Below are positions 1 to 55,521 of a stretch of 64,000 nt of DNA, in pieces. Every line of letters starts with the position of its first letter. The stretch's first letter is position 1. The notes under the pieces were generated by a model. The model saw only the letters and a list, made by a program, of their open reading frames with translations. It searched no databases and was not told where the DNA came from. This stretch comes from Callaeas wilsoni (taxonomy: Eukaryota; Chordata; Aves; Passeriformes; Callaeidae), in assembly GCA_013398955.1 (NCBI GenBank), contig VWPU01002962.1, positions 41,110 to 105,109 of the forward strand. The letters run 5' to 3'. The translations under genes were made by a program, and so were the position numbers.

Positions 1-3000
1 GTGTTGGAGAACTCCAAGGAAGTAAAACTGATTAAAATGTTCATGCTTGAATGGTGCTGATGGAATAGTTCATTTGGACTTTCTCTACCTCCTGCAGCTC
101 AAGCTGAAATATTAAAATTCAGTGAATTTAAATCTCTCTCCCCTCAGCTCAGGAAAAAAACATTACATTTTAATAGGTTTTAAACTCATAATTCATTGGT
201 TTGGAGCAGCACTATTAAATCTATTTAAATATTACGTGTATTACTAAGGAAATGATTGAAATAATTCTTTTTCTTTACCATTCTATGCATGTGAGTGAAA
301 AAAGAATGGCTTTGGTTTAATTTTTAAGCATTTTGTTTTATTATGTCACTTTTATTATCTTCCTAAAAATAAGCAAATGGCAGTTAGTGGAAGAAAAGAT
401 TCCTGTCTCATCACGTATAATTACTATGTTAAAATGTTTCTTCTTAAATGCACTGTTTGTCACAATTTCTACCCTGTGCTTGAGGCCAGGGTGCTTGTTT
501 GACCCATCTCAAAAGGTCTGTGATTTTTTTTTTTACTTTCAAGAGAGTGATTGTTTTACAGCTGTGGAGAATAACACCTGTTTAGAAAACAGGCTCGCAA
601 GCCTTTGAAAGCAGTGTGGTGCAGATGAGTACACACAACTTGAAATGAAGAGTTGGCCTCAGTGCCTGCCATCATTGCCGTGGTGCCTTGTCCAGGGTTG
701 CAGGTGCCAAATGCTGCTTAACATGCAGAGGCATCTCCCGCTCGTCTCACATGGTGGCTTGTTTCTGGCTCGTGCACGTGCGGGTGCTCTGAGGAAGAGT
801 GAGGGTTTTCTACTTGAACCAATACACACAGTTTGTATGGAAAAGTCGTTCCTGCCCAGTGTGTGCGTTCAGAAATGGTAGTGTCAGGGAGGATGGGCAA
901 GGACAGTTAGAAAAAGTGTGTTGTAGCATGGGGACAACACTTGCATGTTTCTCCAGCTCTTCTGTATTGCTCATTCAAAGGTGTGTTAAGCAGTGGTTGA
1001 AGCTTAAATTCTGTAAAACAAGTTGGTGGTCTGCTGTATATTGTACACAGGTTGTTAAAGTGGGAAGATGACAGCAGAGGTTGATTTAATAACTATGTGC
1101 TTTGAGTTATGTTTATTTGTGTACCCTAACGAAATGTTGAAATTCATTGCTCCCCATTTAATTACTCTTGTTTGCTGATTTTTTTAGTGAGTGGTGATAA
1201 GGTCCTGCAAATATTTTGATCCTACCTAGTGCCTGAAATTGATTTGTAGATGGCTTTTGGGTGAATGCTTTTGGTTTTGAATTATTCACCTGAAGTCCGG
1301 CTAAGTTACACATGCCCTGTGTTTTGGTTTCAAAGAGCTGTTTCTGAGGAATTTGTCATCTTGTTCCGTTATTCCCATGTGCCAGCTTCAGAGAGAGCCT
1401 TGAAGGTGAGGCCTAATTTAAATAAATCTCTTCTGTATGCAGCATCATCTTCGTTTAAAGAAACTGAAAATGATCTTTTTAGGGATTTTTGAGGGAATTA
1501 ATTTGAACGTAAATAATTTCCAGGTTCCATATTTACTGAAAAAAATGTTCTGAGGATGGATTTTAAATACTATTGCTACGCTCTGAGTGGGCTGCCACTG
1601 TCTTCTTCTGCTTTTTGTCCTATTTTCAGTAGCTGTGGTAGCTACTTGAATTTATATCTGTCTATCACTATATGAGCAGTCAGTAGTGTTGCAGTGTGAA
1701 GTGCTGACCACTTATGGCATCTCACTGCCAATATGCTGGTGCCAGAGGCCTTTGCTCATTATGCTTAAGTAAATGCATATGACATGAGTGCTGTGGCTCA
1801 CACACTCGATCTCATCAGGCAGAAGAGCTGACTTTGCCCTCCACGTTTCTCAAGGTTTTACAAACCCTGGCACCAAAGCTGTATGACCACCATATCTTTT
1901 TTCGTCTTTTAAATTAGGGTTAATCAGTGCAGATACGAAGAGTCCTATGGAGAATTTTCATGAGATTCTGTAGCAGGAATATATGCAATATTTTATTTAT
2001 GACTTACATTTGTATGGTTTCACTTCACACACCGTAGAAAGGAGACAATACTGCTGCCAGTGGGGCTGTACTCTAGTAAATGGAAGCTGTTGCCAACCAA
2101 ATACAGATGTGGTGTGTTCCATCTTGGTCTATTATATGCTGTATATTGCCTTCAGGGATAGCCTTATTCCAGTTCTCTGGAAAAAAAAGGAAAAAGTCTG
2201 TCTGTTTGGTTTTAAAGTATTGTGTAGGCAGGAATTTCCCAAAACCACTTGATTGTAAAATCAGCAATGTTTATGTACTCAGTGACAATGCTGTCTATTT
2301 AAATAGGTACCCTTACTGTACAGTGTGGCCTAAAGAGAGTTGCTATTGAATCATGGCTTCATACTGCAAGAGTTCTGATACCGCCCCTAAACAAGGTCAT
2401 ATATTTACCACCTAGACTTCTTCCCAACCACACTTTGTATAGGCTGCTGCCTACAGCAGTGAATGAGGACCAGGACTGTATTATAGAGCGGATCAGTTAA
2501 ATGTTTGCATCGCTTCAGGTAGGTGGATATTCTTTTCATGTCTTCAGTCTTGAATGTAGGACAAAGCAAGGGCTCCAGTGCTTAACTGGGATGGACACTA
2601 AAGTGTGCATAGGTAGAGTATTTCCACAGGTTAAGTCCATCCATGAAGAAGGAGTTTAGAAGGTCGTAAATACTTCCTTTGTCTGATACTTCAGAATGTT
2701 TGAATTTTATGAGCAAGACAGTTACTTTCTTGTTGCCTGCTGAATTTTTCACAGCCATGTCCTTGGGTATATGAATGCATCACAAACACTGATGAACTAA
2801 TTCAAGGAATGTTTGTGGAACAGGAGAGTACTGCTTTCCCTGTTACACTTTTTAAAGAGGCTAAGGCAAAAAAAAGAAATGGTCCTTCCACAGTCTTGAG
2901 GCTGCAGCTTAAATCCAGGTGATTTGATCCTTGTCAAGACCTTCGTTTATCAAAGCCACTGTAACTAGGGAACTGCTGTAAAGCAAAACAAGTCACTTCA

Positions 3001-3198
3001 AGTGTCAGTTACGTGGCTACTGGGCACGACATTAAAGAGACAGAACACTACATCTCACAGTGAGATCTGTGTGGAGAGAGGTAATGGTATCCACATGTCC
3101 TAACACGTGTGGGAAGAGGCTACTCACCTTCGAGAAGAGCAGGCATTATAGTCCTCTGCACACGAGCACAGCTGCACCAGAAAAGGCCGTCTTTAAAG

Positions 3199-3245
3199 AC
3201 ATAGAATGGGTTGGAAAGAACGGATCAGTCTGCGCACCCCAGGTT
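3199..3245 (-). mobile_element. Possible short CR1 3' tail remnant
   Basis: CATAGAATGGGTTGGAAAGA followed by GGATCAG and a CACCCC resembles the reversed CR1 3' end (CATAGAATGGTTTGGGTTGG). It is very short and diverged; a chance match cannot be ruled out. Confidence 0.35.
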
Positions 3246-4849
3246 TTTATCCCGAGGAAAGACAACTTGCTGAAATCCAACACAGTGTGTACTTGTGTGT
3301 TGTAAGCAAGATGAAACATGTTTAGCACTTAGAGTTAAGGAACCTCTGCTTCTCAGTAATTGCTATCTAGAAATTTGACTTGGTAAGGATTGACTTGATA
3401 AGATGCATTAAGGAAATATACGTGTGAGATGCATAACATGCATCTATTTTATGCTAGGATTACGTGGCTCTAAAACTATACCTTGTGAGGAATCTTAAAA
3501 AATGAATTATAGTTGTCACATTTAAAAGCTCTGGTAATAGAATTGCTTATAGATTTAGCCGCTTGAATCTCTCTGTGACCAGTGGCATTGCTTAACTTCT
3601 AGCTTTTATTGTTTAGATTCGTAATACATCTCAGATGGTAACTTTTGCACTTTTTAGCCCAAGGTTTCAGGAACTTTTTGCTGTGGTGACCCTACAAGAT
3701 TATTTAGAAGTCTGCTGGGGACAGCACAGACGTTACTCTAATTTCTAAAGAAAAGGACCAAAATTTACAAGGTCACAACACAGATGATGTCTTTTTACTG
3801 TTAGTCCAGAGGAGAAGAAAAATCTCTTCCTAGTGTCTTTGTGTAGAACATTAGTGGACCGTTTGGTAAATAAGGTACCTGAACCAGTATGCACTTACTT
3901 AGTCAGAGATTAATTTTGCCATCTGTTTATATGCAGCAGAAAACACCCATTTGCTGCCATTGTTATTTTTTGCATTGGTCTGTGTTAAAAGGTTTTGAAG
4001 CAGAGGTTTGATACGTCAAGGCACATATCACACCACTCCCACTCCTCATGGCAAGACCTTTAGCTTACTATTTGTGCTTTCTGCCTTCTCTGGTAGCTGT
4101 GGATTTTTCCTTACCTTAGATAGAAATTGATGGGGGAGAAGAAAGAAGAGAGTTTTAAGTTGCGTGACTTATGCAGGAATTTCTGCCCTTTATTAAATGA
4201 TAATAGAAAATGATTCTGAAGAGTTTAATTCTTCCTCCCTCCACCTCCAGTGTGAAATTGAGGTGAAGTCCTGCAATCAGAAGAAGGAATTACTGAACTC
4301 TAATATTCTGTGGGAAGGTGAACTTCGCCTTTCACAGAGGACTAGGATTTTGCCTTATTAAGATTCCGTCCATTTTTTGGTCATGAATCTTTTATTTGTT
4401 GGTAGATTGTATTAATTTTTTGTCCTCTGTCTATGCTGTTTCACTGAGTGAAAAATTGTCGTAAGAGTGGAAGGGAGGACAAATGGTGAAACATGTATCC
4501 TGACAGATGTTCCCATATATGTGATTAAGAACGGAAATGTGCTCTGCATATATTGCCTTTCATCCCACAATATGATTTGGGAGATGACTTTTTGTTCCTA
4601 GATCACTTAAAAGATCTTTGAAACAATTTGCAGAGATATGATTCTGATGGTTTCTTTGTTATTTATGTGGGAGCTCTAAATGCTTCTCTTCTGATTAATG
4701 ACAGCTATTGATTTTTTTCCTTCCCCCCCATAGTTTCCTCAGTAGAGCTTGCTTTCCTTCTGTGGAATCAGCATCCTCAAAGACAGAAGTTGCTGATTCT
4801 TAGAGAGCAAGTAGTCTGGCATTTGATTCTTAGGGGAAAAAAAAAAGCA

Positions 4850-4850
4850 A

Positions 4851-4891
<41 letters not shown>
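4850..4891. repeat. (ATT)n microsatellite
   Basis: About 14 uninterrupted units directly after an A-rich stretch (4837-4846). Confidence 0.98.
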
Positions 4892-5043
4892 GTCTGCTCC
4901 TTATTCTCTCTTTCATCATTTTATTCTTATTCCTAGATTTTTAAGGTCTGTATTCATTCCCCTTTGTGAACAGACACATCCAAATTTTCTAGTAGATTGG
5001 TTGCAACTGAGCGTTTAGAGTTTCCACTAATGGCTGATACATT

Positions 5044-6485
5044 TCATAGAATCATAGATTTTTTTTTTTTGTGTCGGAAAAGACCTCTAAGATTATTGAA
5101 TCCAACCATTAGACCGGCACCACTGCGTTCACAATTAAACCATGTTCCCAGGTGCCACATCCAGTAGTTTTTTTGAGCACTTCCAGGTATGATCATGCCA
5201 CCACCTTCCTGGGCAGCCTGTTCCAATGCCACATCCAGAAGTTTTTTTGAGCACTTCCAGGTATGATGATTCCACCACCTTCCTGGGCAGCCTGTTCCAA
5301 TGCATGACCATGTTTTCAGTGAAGAGGTTTTTCCCAATATCCAGTCTAAACCTCCCCTGGCACAACTTGAGGCCATTTCCTCTCATCCAATAGCTGGTTG
5401 CCTGGGAGAAGCGACTGACTCCCACTGCACTACAACCTCCTCTCAGGCTATTGTAGACAGTGATAGTGTCTCTTGAGCCTCCTTTTCTCCACGTCATTCA
5501 AACAGCCCCAGCTGCCTTAGCCACTCCTCACAGGACTTCTGTTCCAGACCCTTGACCTGCTCCGTTGCCCTTCTGTGGACACACTCCAGCACATCAGTGT
5601 CTTTCTTGAGTTGAGGGGCCCAGAACTGGACACAGCACTCGAGGTGTGGCCTCACCAGTGGGAGTACAGGGCAGTGATCCCTTCTCTGTCCTGCTGGGCA
5701 CAGTACTCCCAGGTCTTTTTCCACCAGTCAACTTTCCAGCCGCTCTGCCCTCAGCCTGTAGCACTGCATGGGGCTGTCCTGACTTGGTCTTGTTGAATGT
5801 TATACCCTTAGCCTTGGCTCATTGATCTGGTCAATAACCCTCATCCCTGCCCTCCTACCCAGTGTGGTGTCATCTGCCAACTGTCTGAGGGGGCACTCAA
5901 TCCCCTTGTCCAGATGAAGATGTTCAACAGAGCTATCTTGAACACTGAGCCCTGGGCTGCCAGCTGAGGTAGCTATTTACCGACACTGTGGGCCTAGCCA
6001 TCCAGTCAGTTTTTACCCAGCAAAGAGTGCAGTCATCCATTCCATGGGAAGCCAGTGTCTCCAAGAGAATGCTATGAGAAAAGGTGTCAAAAGCTTTATG
6101 AAAGTCCATATAGACAACATCCACAGGCTTTCTCTCATCCGTCTGCTCGGTCAGGCAGGATGTGCCTTTCATAAACTCGTACTGGCTGGGCCAAGATGGC
6201 CTCTGACCACCACCTCTCCCACTAATCCTTGTCTGTTCACAAACAGCAGGTCCAGTGGGGCACCAGCCCTTGTCTCCCTCACCCACTGTGTCAGGAAATT
6301 GTCCTCCAGGAACCTCCTGGACTATTTACTCTCTGTTGCGTTGTATTTCCAGCAGACATCTTGTGAATTGAAATCCCTTACGAGAGGAAGGGCCTGTGGT
6401 TGTAAGAATTCTGCCAGCTGCTTGTAGGATATTTCATCTGCCTCTTCATCTTGGTGGTCTATAGCAAGACTCCCACTAGGATATT
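5044..6485 (-). mobile_element. CR1 LINE fragment, antisense to TLE4
   Basis: Minus-strand CR1 whose 3' end lies at about 5044 (CATAGAATCATAG, the octamer tail in reverse). Translated in pieces it shows RT residues DVVYMDFHKAFDTFSHSILL (about 6090-6160), then [13 protein letters not shown] and [12 protein letters not shown], and ORF2 C-terminal [18 protein letters not shown]. Several frames are broken and part of the RT region appears deleted. It carries an internal 74-bp tandem duplication (5153-5300). The 5' boundary near 6485 is approximate. Confidence 0.9.
5153..5300. repeat. 74-bp tandem duplication inside CR1
   Basis: Two adjacent copies, 5153-5226 and 5227-5300, both starting TGCCACATCCAG and ending CAGCCTGTTCCAA, differing at a few bases. 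They duplicate the segment of the CR1 ORF2 C-terminus that reads [16 protein letters not shown] on the minus strand. Confidence 0.93.
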
Positions 6486-8819
6486 TCGTTTTACTCTGGG
6501 CACTGTAATAATTTTCAAAATGCTCACTCTCCCTTAAAAGAGTAAAGGTAGTTTGTTCTACTCTACATCAGTACCACTCTTTCTTTATGCAAACTAATTA
6601 TATGGTATATATCCATATAGCTCCAGAACCATTCCACTTGAGGAGCTGCTGTATGACTCTCTTTGTAGGCTGTTTTGCTGTCTTGTATCATAACATCAGA
6701 AAAACTTTTTTTTTAAAATATCTGCCAGCAGAGAGAGAACAGTACAAAGGAAGTACAAACAGTGCGGATCACATCAAGGGTGCGAACAGGCATGATAGAT
6801 AAAAATTCATACCATCTTAAGTACACTCAAAGCTGTGTGCACCAAAGAATTGTCTTTGCTGGTTTTCAAATCACTGACATTGATATTGTATACTCTTGAG
6901 CCATTGTTTTTATGTCTTTGTTTCCTTGTCATCTTGAGTTCTGTTTTGTCTGTATGCTGTCTTGCTAATGACTCACTCTGAGCAACCAACCACATCACTT
7001 AACTCATTTCAAACAAACAATGAAGCTATTTCATTCAGATTTTTTGACGTCCTCTCCCAGCAGTGTTGCAGGTATGAGTAGTAAACGTGTAAAAATGTAA
7101 AATATCTTTTTGAGACATTAGTTTGTTAACATTAGAAATGTCTTCAGGTTAGAGTAGTATGCTCAGGTTGTTTGAGTAATGGCTGTGATTTTTCCGGGTC
7201 TCTAAGAGGGAAAGTGGTAGATTACTGCAACACAGAGCTGCTTGGAAAGTATCCAGTAAGAACTTGAACCTCTTCCAGGAAAATAGGCTTTGAATGTGCT
7301 GACTCTAACAAGAGAGCATTCGAAGCTAATTTGTTAGTGGGTTTGTTATCACATTTTACTTAAAAGTTGATCTCTTAAGATGTGTTGGGAAAAGAATTAG
7401 GCTAAGCATCAGTATTTAGAATGACGGTTCTAAAAATTAGTGTTACTCAGATAAAAACCTTCAACAAATCCTTTTTACCTATTTGTGTAGATGTGACTTT
7501 AGAGTTATTTTATTCCTTGCTCTAGACGGCCTAGAAGAATATACAGAAAAGAAAATACCGTTAGTAGCAGCCAGATGTTATCTTTATTTGACATGTGTTA
7601 ATGTGTTTTGAAAGCTTTACTTCAGTTTTTACTACTCAGCTGATTTAAATTATCATCTTCCTAAACTTAGTACTAAAAAGAATGCAGTCTTCTTTTTTGG
7701 CTTCTTTCTGATTTCTGTGTTTACCCTGTGCTCTTATATTTTGTGTGTGTTGAGTGCTCCTTAAAAACATTGCAATCTATTTTGTAATTCCATAGGGTGT
7801 ATTTCTTGCTAGCTAACTGTTGCTGTTTTTATTTTCAAATAATTCTGGAAAATTTACAGCATCATAAAGTCTGCCTTTCCAAGTTTTTACCTATTATGCA
7901 TTAATGCTGAAGATGTATGCTTGACTTTACGCATAGTGTAGTCAACTGTGATGGGATTGTCTAAAGTTAACCACATGCTACACATGCTAAGAGTTCATAA
8001 ATAATGTGACCAAAAATAACAAATTAAACAGAAGATGGAGAAGGGGAAGAGAAGGCATTACAGCAACTTTAAAAAAATTATGTGGTTGCTCAGTTGGCTC
8101 ATTTTCAGGCTTTCCTTGCAAGTTTTTAAATTGTGTCAGGTTTTATGATCTAAATTCATGCTACAGGCAGAAACAAGTGTGAACTTTATTCCATAGTGGA
8201 ATATTTCTTAGTGTGGAGAGTATCTATCAGTTGTCTTATTCCTCCGTAACTTTGGCGTTTTGATGACTAGAGGAGATCACCTTTTTTTACCACTTTGTAG
8301 CACTAATCTGGTGCCCACTGGGCTAAGCAATTGCCCATTTTTATATAACTTTGCATTTAAACAAATAGCTGCATGTAGGCTACTTGATGCTCACCACTGA
8401 TACCCTTATATAAGCAATGGAAAAACAAAGTCAAGCTGTCAATGTGTGGATATTTGAATACAGTAATAGTTTTGAAAAGTTTGGAAATGGCAGTCAGTGA
8501 TGTCGCTTTGGCTTTACCTTCTTGACTAAGCCTATTAGCAAACAGCATTAATTAGGTGATTATATACTTTTATTTCCTTCTCCTCTTCTATATTTTGAGA
8601 GCAGAAGCCTGCCCAATGTTTCACTTGAATTTGCTTCTTTTCTGGTTTTGGACCAGTGCCTCATATTTGGTGTTCAGCATGATGCCTTAGGATTTTAGCT
8701 TTTATATTTTCATATATTTGTAATCCTGCAATTCTTTAGTGTGTAACTCTGAGCTCTATATAGAGTGTTAGCTACTGCTTTTCCCATTTTGGCCAGACAC
8801 AACAATTCCTCTCTAGGCC

Positions 8820-9120
8820 TGTGAATCAAGGACACCTCACTGGTTCAGGCCCTAAGAAATGTAAACAAAAGTGAGTTGGGGGGAGCAAACTGGGACAATG
8901 GGACTGCACTGCCTGAAGCTGTAATTGGACAATTAACCTCTGATGTGCAAATGGACAAAACTTATATCTGTCCGAAAAATGTGTGACTGTCGTCCATCCT
9001 GGGTGTAGTCTCTGCAAGACTCCTGCACTGCCCAAGGTGTACCCTGTGAAGGCCTTTCAATAAATACCTGCCCTTTATCCTTTCGCTCTGTCTAGCCTCT
9101 GTTCCAGGGCAGCCTCTACA
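8820..9120 (+). mobile_element. Solo LTR of an endogenous retrovirus
   Basis: A 301-bp block bounded by TGTGAATC and CTCTACA (TG...CA ends). It carries a polyadenylation signal AATAAA (9059-9064) followed by a T/C-rich tract, as in the R-U5 part of an LTR. The flanks AGGCC (8815-8819) and AGGCA (9121-9125) form an imperfect 4-5 bp target-site duplication. No internal retroviral sequence is beside it, so it is a solo LTR from recombination. Family not certain; the duplication length would fit class I or ERVL-type elements. Confidence 0.7.
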
Positions 9121-11949
9121 AGGCATTAAGCGTTGCTCCTTTTATTGGAGGAGGTCATAGTCTTTCCCATAGCAATGCAGTCATAGTCCACGATCCTCCT
9201 CCTGTTGTTGAAATTTTACTTCCCCCCTTCCCCCATCTAACAGCATGCAACAATATTATCCTTGTGTGGCACAGGCATCTGGGGTTATGCTGGAATTTTG
9301 AGTATTAGCTTAGACTTATTTAACAGTCTGATTTTCATACCAAAGTGTTTTCTTCGGCTGTTACAATGTGATTTAATGACAACAAAATTCTGCTGTATCA
9401 TTGAATGACACTTCGTCACTTCTGAGGCCTTGTTCTTATCAGATTTCAGGTTCCCATCACTTTTAATGGAAGAGCTTGGTCTCTTCAGAAAAGTTCTCTA
9501 TGGCAGGAAGGCTCTGGGTTTGGTTTTTTAATTCCCCACTCTCTGCAGTTATTTTAAGAGCTCTCTGCAAGGCAACTTGCAGTGAAAACACGTCGATTCT
9601 TGGCCAAGAGGGACTGGGGAAGCCCAGCTGTTCTGGGTGATCTCAAGCTGCTAGGCTACTACTCTTAAAGACTATATTATGTCTGAGAGTCGTTAATGAT
9701 GTTCAGTACATCCAAGCTTCAGTCTGCGCTGTTGTCTTGCTGAGCTATGTAGAGAGATTCCCAACAAAAAGTAGTAAAAAAGGGGATTACATTCACAGCA
9801 CGGTGTTCTTCCAGCTCTTTGGAAACCATCCTATATCTATAGAGGAGGTCATATGATGCAAATTGGGTAGGTCAGTAGGCAGATCTGTATGGATTGTACA
9901 GTAGTGTGTAATAAGTGTTCCTCTTCAGTTGACAGTGTAATAGTTAACAAGGGGAAAGCTCACTGTTGCTATTCTCAGGCTCCTCTCAAAGTCTTTGCTT
10001 TAAGCTACTGACAGATTCAGACAGAGATCTTCTTGCAGTGGTTTATAGCACGTTCTCAAATAGGAATGAGAAATTCCTTGTTCAAAACCAGATAGCAGAA
10101 CACAGACTATTTTGTCTGTCCCTTTTCTTTTGCTCATTCTTCACCTCCCTCTCCAAGTCAGGCATGCCAGATTGTTGTAAGGCAGCCCTGTTCAAACCTT
10201 GAAGCTAAACAATACACTATTTTCTCTTGCTTTGTTTTGTTGTAGTTAATTTAATATTCTGAAGAATGAAGCATACTGCCATAAGAGCATCAAGCAAGCA
10301 AAATGGGTTTGATACATTCCACAAGAAGGAACACCTGCTGGAATGACATGGGTTCGCAAGCAGGAAAAAGATTGAGCTTTTCCTTCTTCTTCCACTTGGA
10401 AGAATGTTCTTTTCTGGGTTTTTGGTTGGTTGGTTTTGATTTTGGTGTCTGCCCCCTGCCCTCTTTTGTATTTTTATTCTCCCATACCTCATTGCTCTTC
10501 TTTCCCTGGCACTGATCTGGATTAGATGACGTGTTCATGCCACTGCCAGTCTGATTCCACTGCATGAGGTTTATTTCTAAGCAGAAGAGAAGGATATGTA
10601 CTTCCAGGGTGGGGTGTCAAGGGAGGTATGTGTGCAGTGTGCTGCAGTGGTTACCTGGTGTGCTGTGACTTGCAGCTTTTTACTTTCAGCTCACCCTTAT
10701 GTAAGTAAGGTCTCAAGTCTTAGAAGTTTAAAGTGGAATGGTTTTATGCAAAGCAAGTTTTTTGTTTCTTCTAAAGACCTGTGTACAGACATGCAGGTGA
10801 GAGAGAAAAGTCCTGGAGGATTTAGGATTTGATTTATCCTGAGCAATAGCTGCTTGAAAATGAAAGGAAAATTTCAGAGGTAATCTGGTTATTCTATGAA
10901 CAGAAATTAGTTGGATGGGTAGTGTGTAAGCCTTAGACCTGAACAGATCTCTCTTGGCATGTATTTAACTGAACTGTTTCACCTGTTAGGTTTTTGTTAT
11001 TGATTTGTCAGGGTTTTTTCCCCCTGCCTTCCCAACGAATAGCAACAGTATCTACCCCACAGTGGTTAGTATAGCACAGAGCTTGATGCAGCCCTGGTTG
11101 AGGTCAAGCACTCCAATTCGAACCTCTCAAGGGCTTTCTCTATGTGTTGCCAGTGTACTGGTAAAAATGACTTTAAACTCTTGTCAGTGCAGTTACTGGT
11201 GCATGCATCACAGTCCCACTCAAATAAACCTGTCACAACACAGAGTCAGCAGCTAGAGAAGAGTACAAGGGCAGGCCTCTGGCTTTTCATTCGAGCATCA
11301 CTAAACGTGCACAGAGTGCCCAATTATTTCAGCATTATTGAGCAAGCCTACAGGAGGACCCAAGCCTTGCTACATTAGATTTTCTTTAGTAATTTGCTCA
11401 AGTACCGCTGAGGACACTTAAAGGGCTTAAAACGGTGGCTGCAACCAGTTTCCTTTTCTGGATTGTTAATTCAGGTTTTCTCTTTCAAATTAACTTCCAC
11501 TGCATGCTGTGCAGTAGTGCTGGGAAAACTGTTTAACACTAATTTTCTCAATTTTCAGCTTTTTTTTCATTATATAACTGCTTTTACAGTTACATATGTT
11601 TTGATTAGATGTGTACATGATGCGTTTCTACTAGAAAGAGACAAGCATAATACCTCTGTCAAAAAAATAAAAAATTCACCAAAATGGTAATATTCATTTG
11701 CCTTTTTTTTTTTTTTTTTAGTTTTTCAATTCTCGTTGTTGTTGTTTCCCTGTTCAGTCTGAGTTTTACCAAATGTGTTATGTCCAAACATCTGGACATT
11801 TTTAAGGCGCCAGGATGTTTGTGAGCATTGATATCTTGGATCGATCAGGTACATTGATTGGTCTGATCAGTCACGGCTGGAGTAGGTGGTCAATCAGACA
11901 ATCCCCAGCTCCCTGAACAAATTCAATATCTGTGTTTTGTTTTTCACAG

Positions 11950-53927
<41,978 letters not shown>

Positions 53928-54260
53928 AGACAAATCTGAATGCAGACAGAACTCCTTCTCCTAGCACTTTGCTGTATATTCCTTTTTTTTTTTTTCTTTC
54001 AAAACTGAAAACTTAAATGCGCATCACAGTTGTGAAATTTATTTTTACCTTCTTAACTTGCTATTGATTTGTGAATGTTCATTAACAACTTGTGATACCA
54101 AATTGTCAGATATCTATTTGGAAGAAGATGGAATAAGCATACTTAACAGTGACCTTGACTCTTTAGTTATGTATTATAGCTGTAATGTATTTATTTTGTT
54201 TAAAGAAGGCTTTCTAACAATGAACTGACTAAATAAAGCTGTCTGGCCCGGCTTTAGTTT
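53928..54260 (+). other. TLE4: TLE4 3'UTR, short form
   Basis: From the TAG stop to shortly after the first AATAAA (54232-54237). It contains a T-run near 53983-53995 and is AT-rich. The exact cleavage base is inferred. A longer form could reach about 55,540 if the later signals are used. Confidence 0.8.
54232..54237 (+). terminator. Proximal polyadenylation signal AATAAA
   Basis: Canonical hexamer 305 nt after the stop codon. A T/GT-rich stretch follows at about 54272-54290, the position expected of a downstream element. Confidence 0.8.
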
Positions 54261-54376
54261 GAAAGACGCATCGTATACTTGTGTTTTTGCAGGTGGATAA
54301 ATTGGGGATCTTGGAGAAGGATGTTCAGGAGATACTTAAAATTACACTAAATAGACTTGTAGTTTCTATTTAAAAA

Positions 54377-54382
54377 AATAAA
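54377..54382 (+). terminator. Second polyadenylation signal AATAAA
   Basis: Canonical hexamer 145 nt after the first, followed by a T-rich tract (TATATTTTTTAG, about 54390-54401). It could give a slightly longer 3'UTR. Confidence 0.6.
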
Positions 54383-55515
54383 CTTTGTTATATTTTTTAG
54401 TCCTGTTCTTGGATGAGACCTCTAAGTGTTATTACAGTATAATTATTTGGTGGGAAGATGCTGTATCTTAACTATTTTAGACAGTCTTGGAAACTTAGGA
54501 AATTGCAAACTGTAGCCAGTGATCTACATGCCTGTGATGAATGGCAAATTCAGTTCACATCTAAATTAAATTCACTTTAAGTAAGAATGTGCTAATTTAT
54601 ATATTTGCAATGTTAATAGAGCATCTTGTGTACAGATTTGTTCTCAATGCTTTTCTGTTGATAAACATAAAGCATTTTGGTGTCAAGCTAGGTTTTTTAA
54701 TATGAACACCTCTCTTTGTTATATTGTAGAGAGTACAATAAGTTGCCTCAAAGAATCACCTTTGTTACTTCTGGAAACTTTTGCAATGTTTCCTTGAAAA
54801 TGGGGATATGTGTCTTTGGGCAATTTTTCAATTACAAGAGATTATGAAAAATATTTGATATGTTCTTTGGAAACTGCACTGAAATAAGAATGGATGCCTA
54901 CCAATATACAAACTACAAAAGCAATGACCTCTGAGGTAGGATTTACAAGAGTACTCATTCCGACATACAAAAAGGAATGGATTCTCATTGGGATAAGGAC
55001 TTGCTTTGTTCGCCAGCAGTTCAATCCAAGTCTTGATTGGATGTCCCTAAAATGGACGCAGACTGAGCCATTGTGCCAGAGACAACGTGTTATCTTTTTA
55101 TGTTGTTGTTGTTGCTGTTAAACTATGATCTGTGACTTTTTTTTTGAATGCTTTAAAAAAAAATCTTTAAGTCTGTGGATCTGCTGATGTACAGTGCCTT
55201 TGCTGCTATGGATCAAAATCAAGAGACCCGTGTAGATAAATCTTATTGTATAAGTAGAAAATTACTTAATTTCATACTAGAAATGGATTGATGCTGCAAG
55301 TTAAAATGGACTGTTTATTGAAGTTCCAAATGTGGTAGCAAAAAATGGTGTCTTAAGTGCTTAGTGTTTGATGTCATTAACAGTTTCGTAATACTCAACA
55401 TTGTAGAAAGATTTTGATACTAAACTGTGTCATTGTACATAGTTCTAATGCATTGTATTGACCACCAGTACTTCTATAATGGTAGATTATTGTTTGTGCA
55501 TTCAGACTTTTAAGC

Positions 55516-55521
55516 ATTAAA
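55516..55521 (+). terminator. Possible distal polyadenylation signal ATTAAA
   Basis: The common variant hexamer, followed within 30 nt by a T-rich tract (55544-55557). It would define a 3'UTR of about 1.6 kb. Only hexamer and T-tract support it. Confidence 0.4.

Larger units (their letters stand above)
1..11949 (+). other. TLE4: TLE4 intron upstream of W1 (partial)
   Basis: No exon of the Q domain was recognised in these 12 kb on either strand, so the window opens inside an intron. The content is AT-rich unique DNA plus a minus-strand CR1 (5044-6485), a possible short CR1 tail (3199-3245), an ATT microsatellite (4850-4891) and a solo LTR (8820-9120). Open frames here are short and have no recognisable domains. 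The 3' end of the intron has a modest pyrimidine tract ending TTTTCACAG. Confidence 0.85.

Noticed and set aside
1..11949. Searched for the Q-domain exons of TLE4
   Set aside because: None of the expected stretches (for example the glutamine-rich SQEHQQQVVQA region) was seen in any frame, so they are taken to be upstream of the window.
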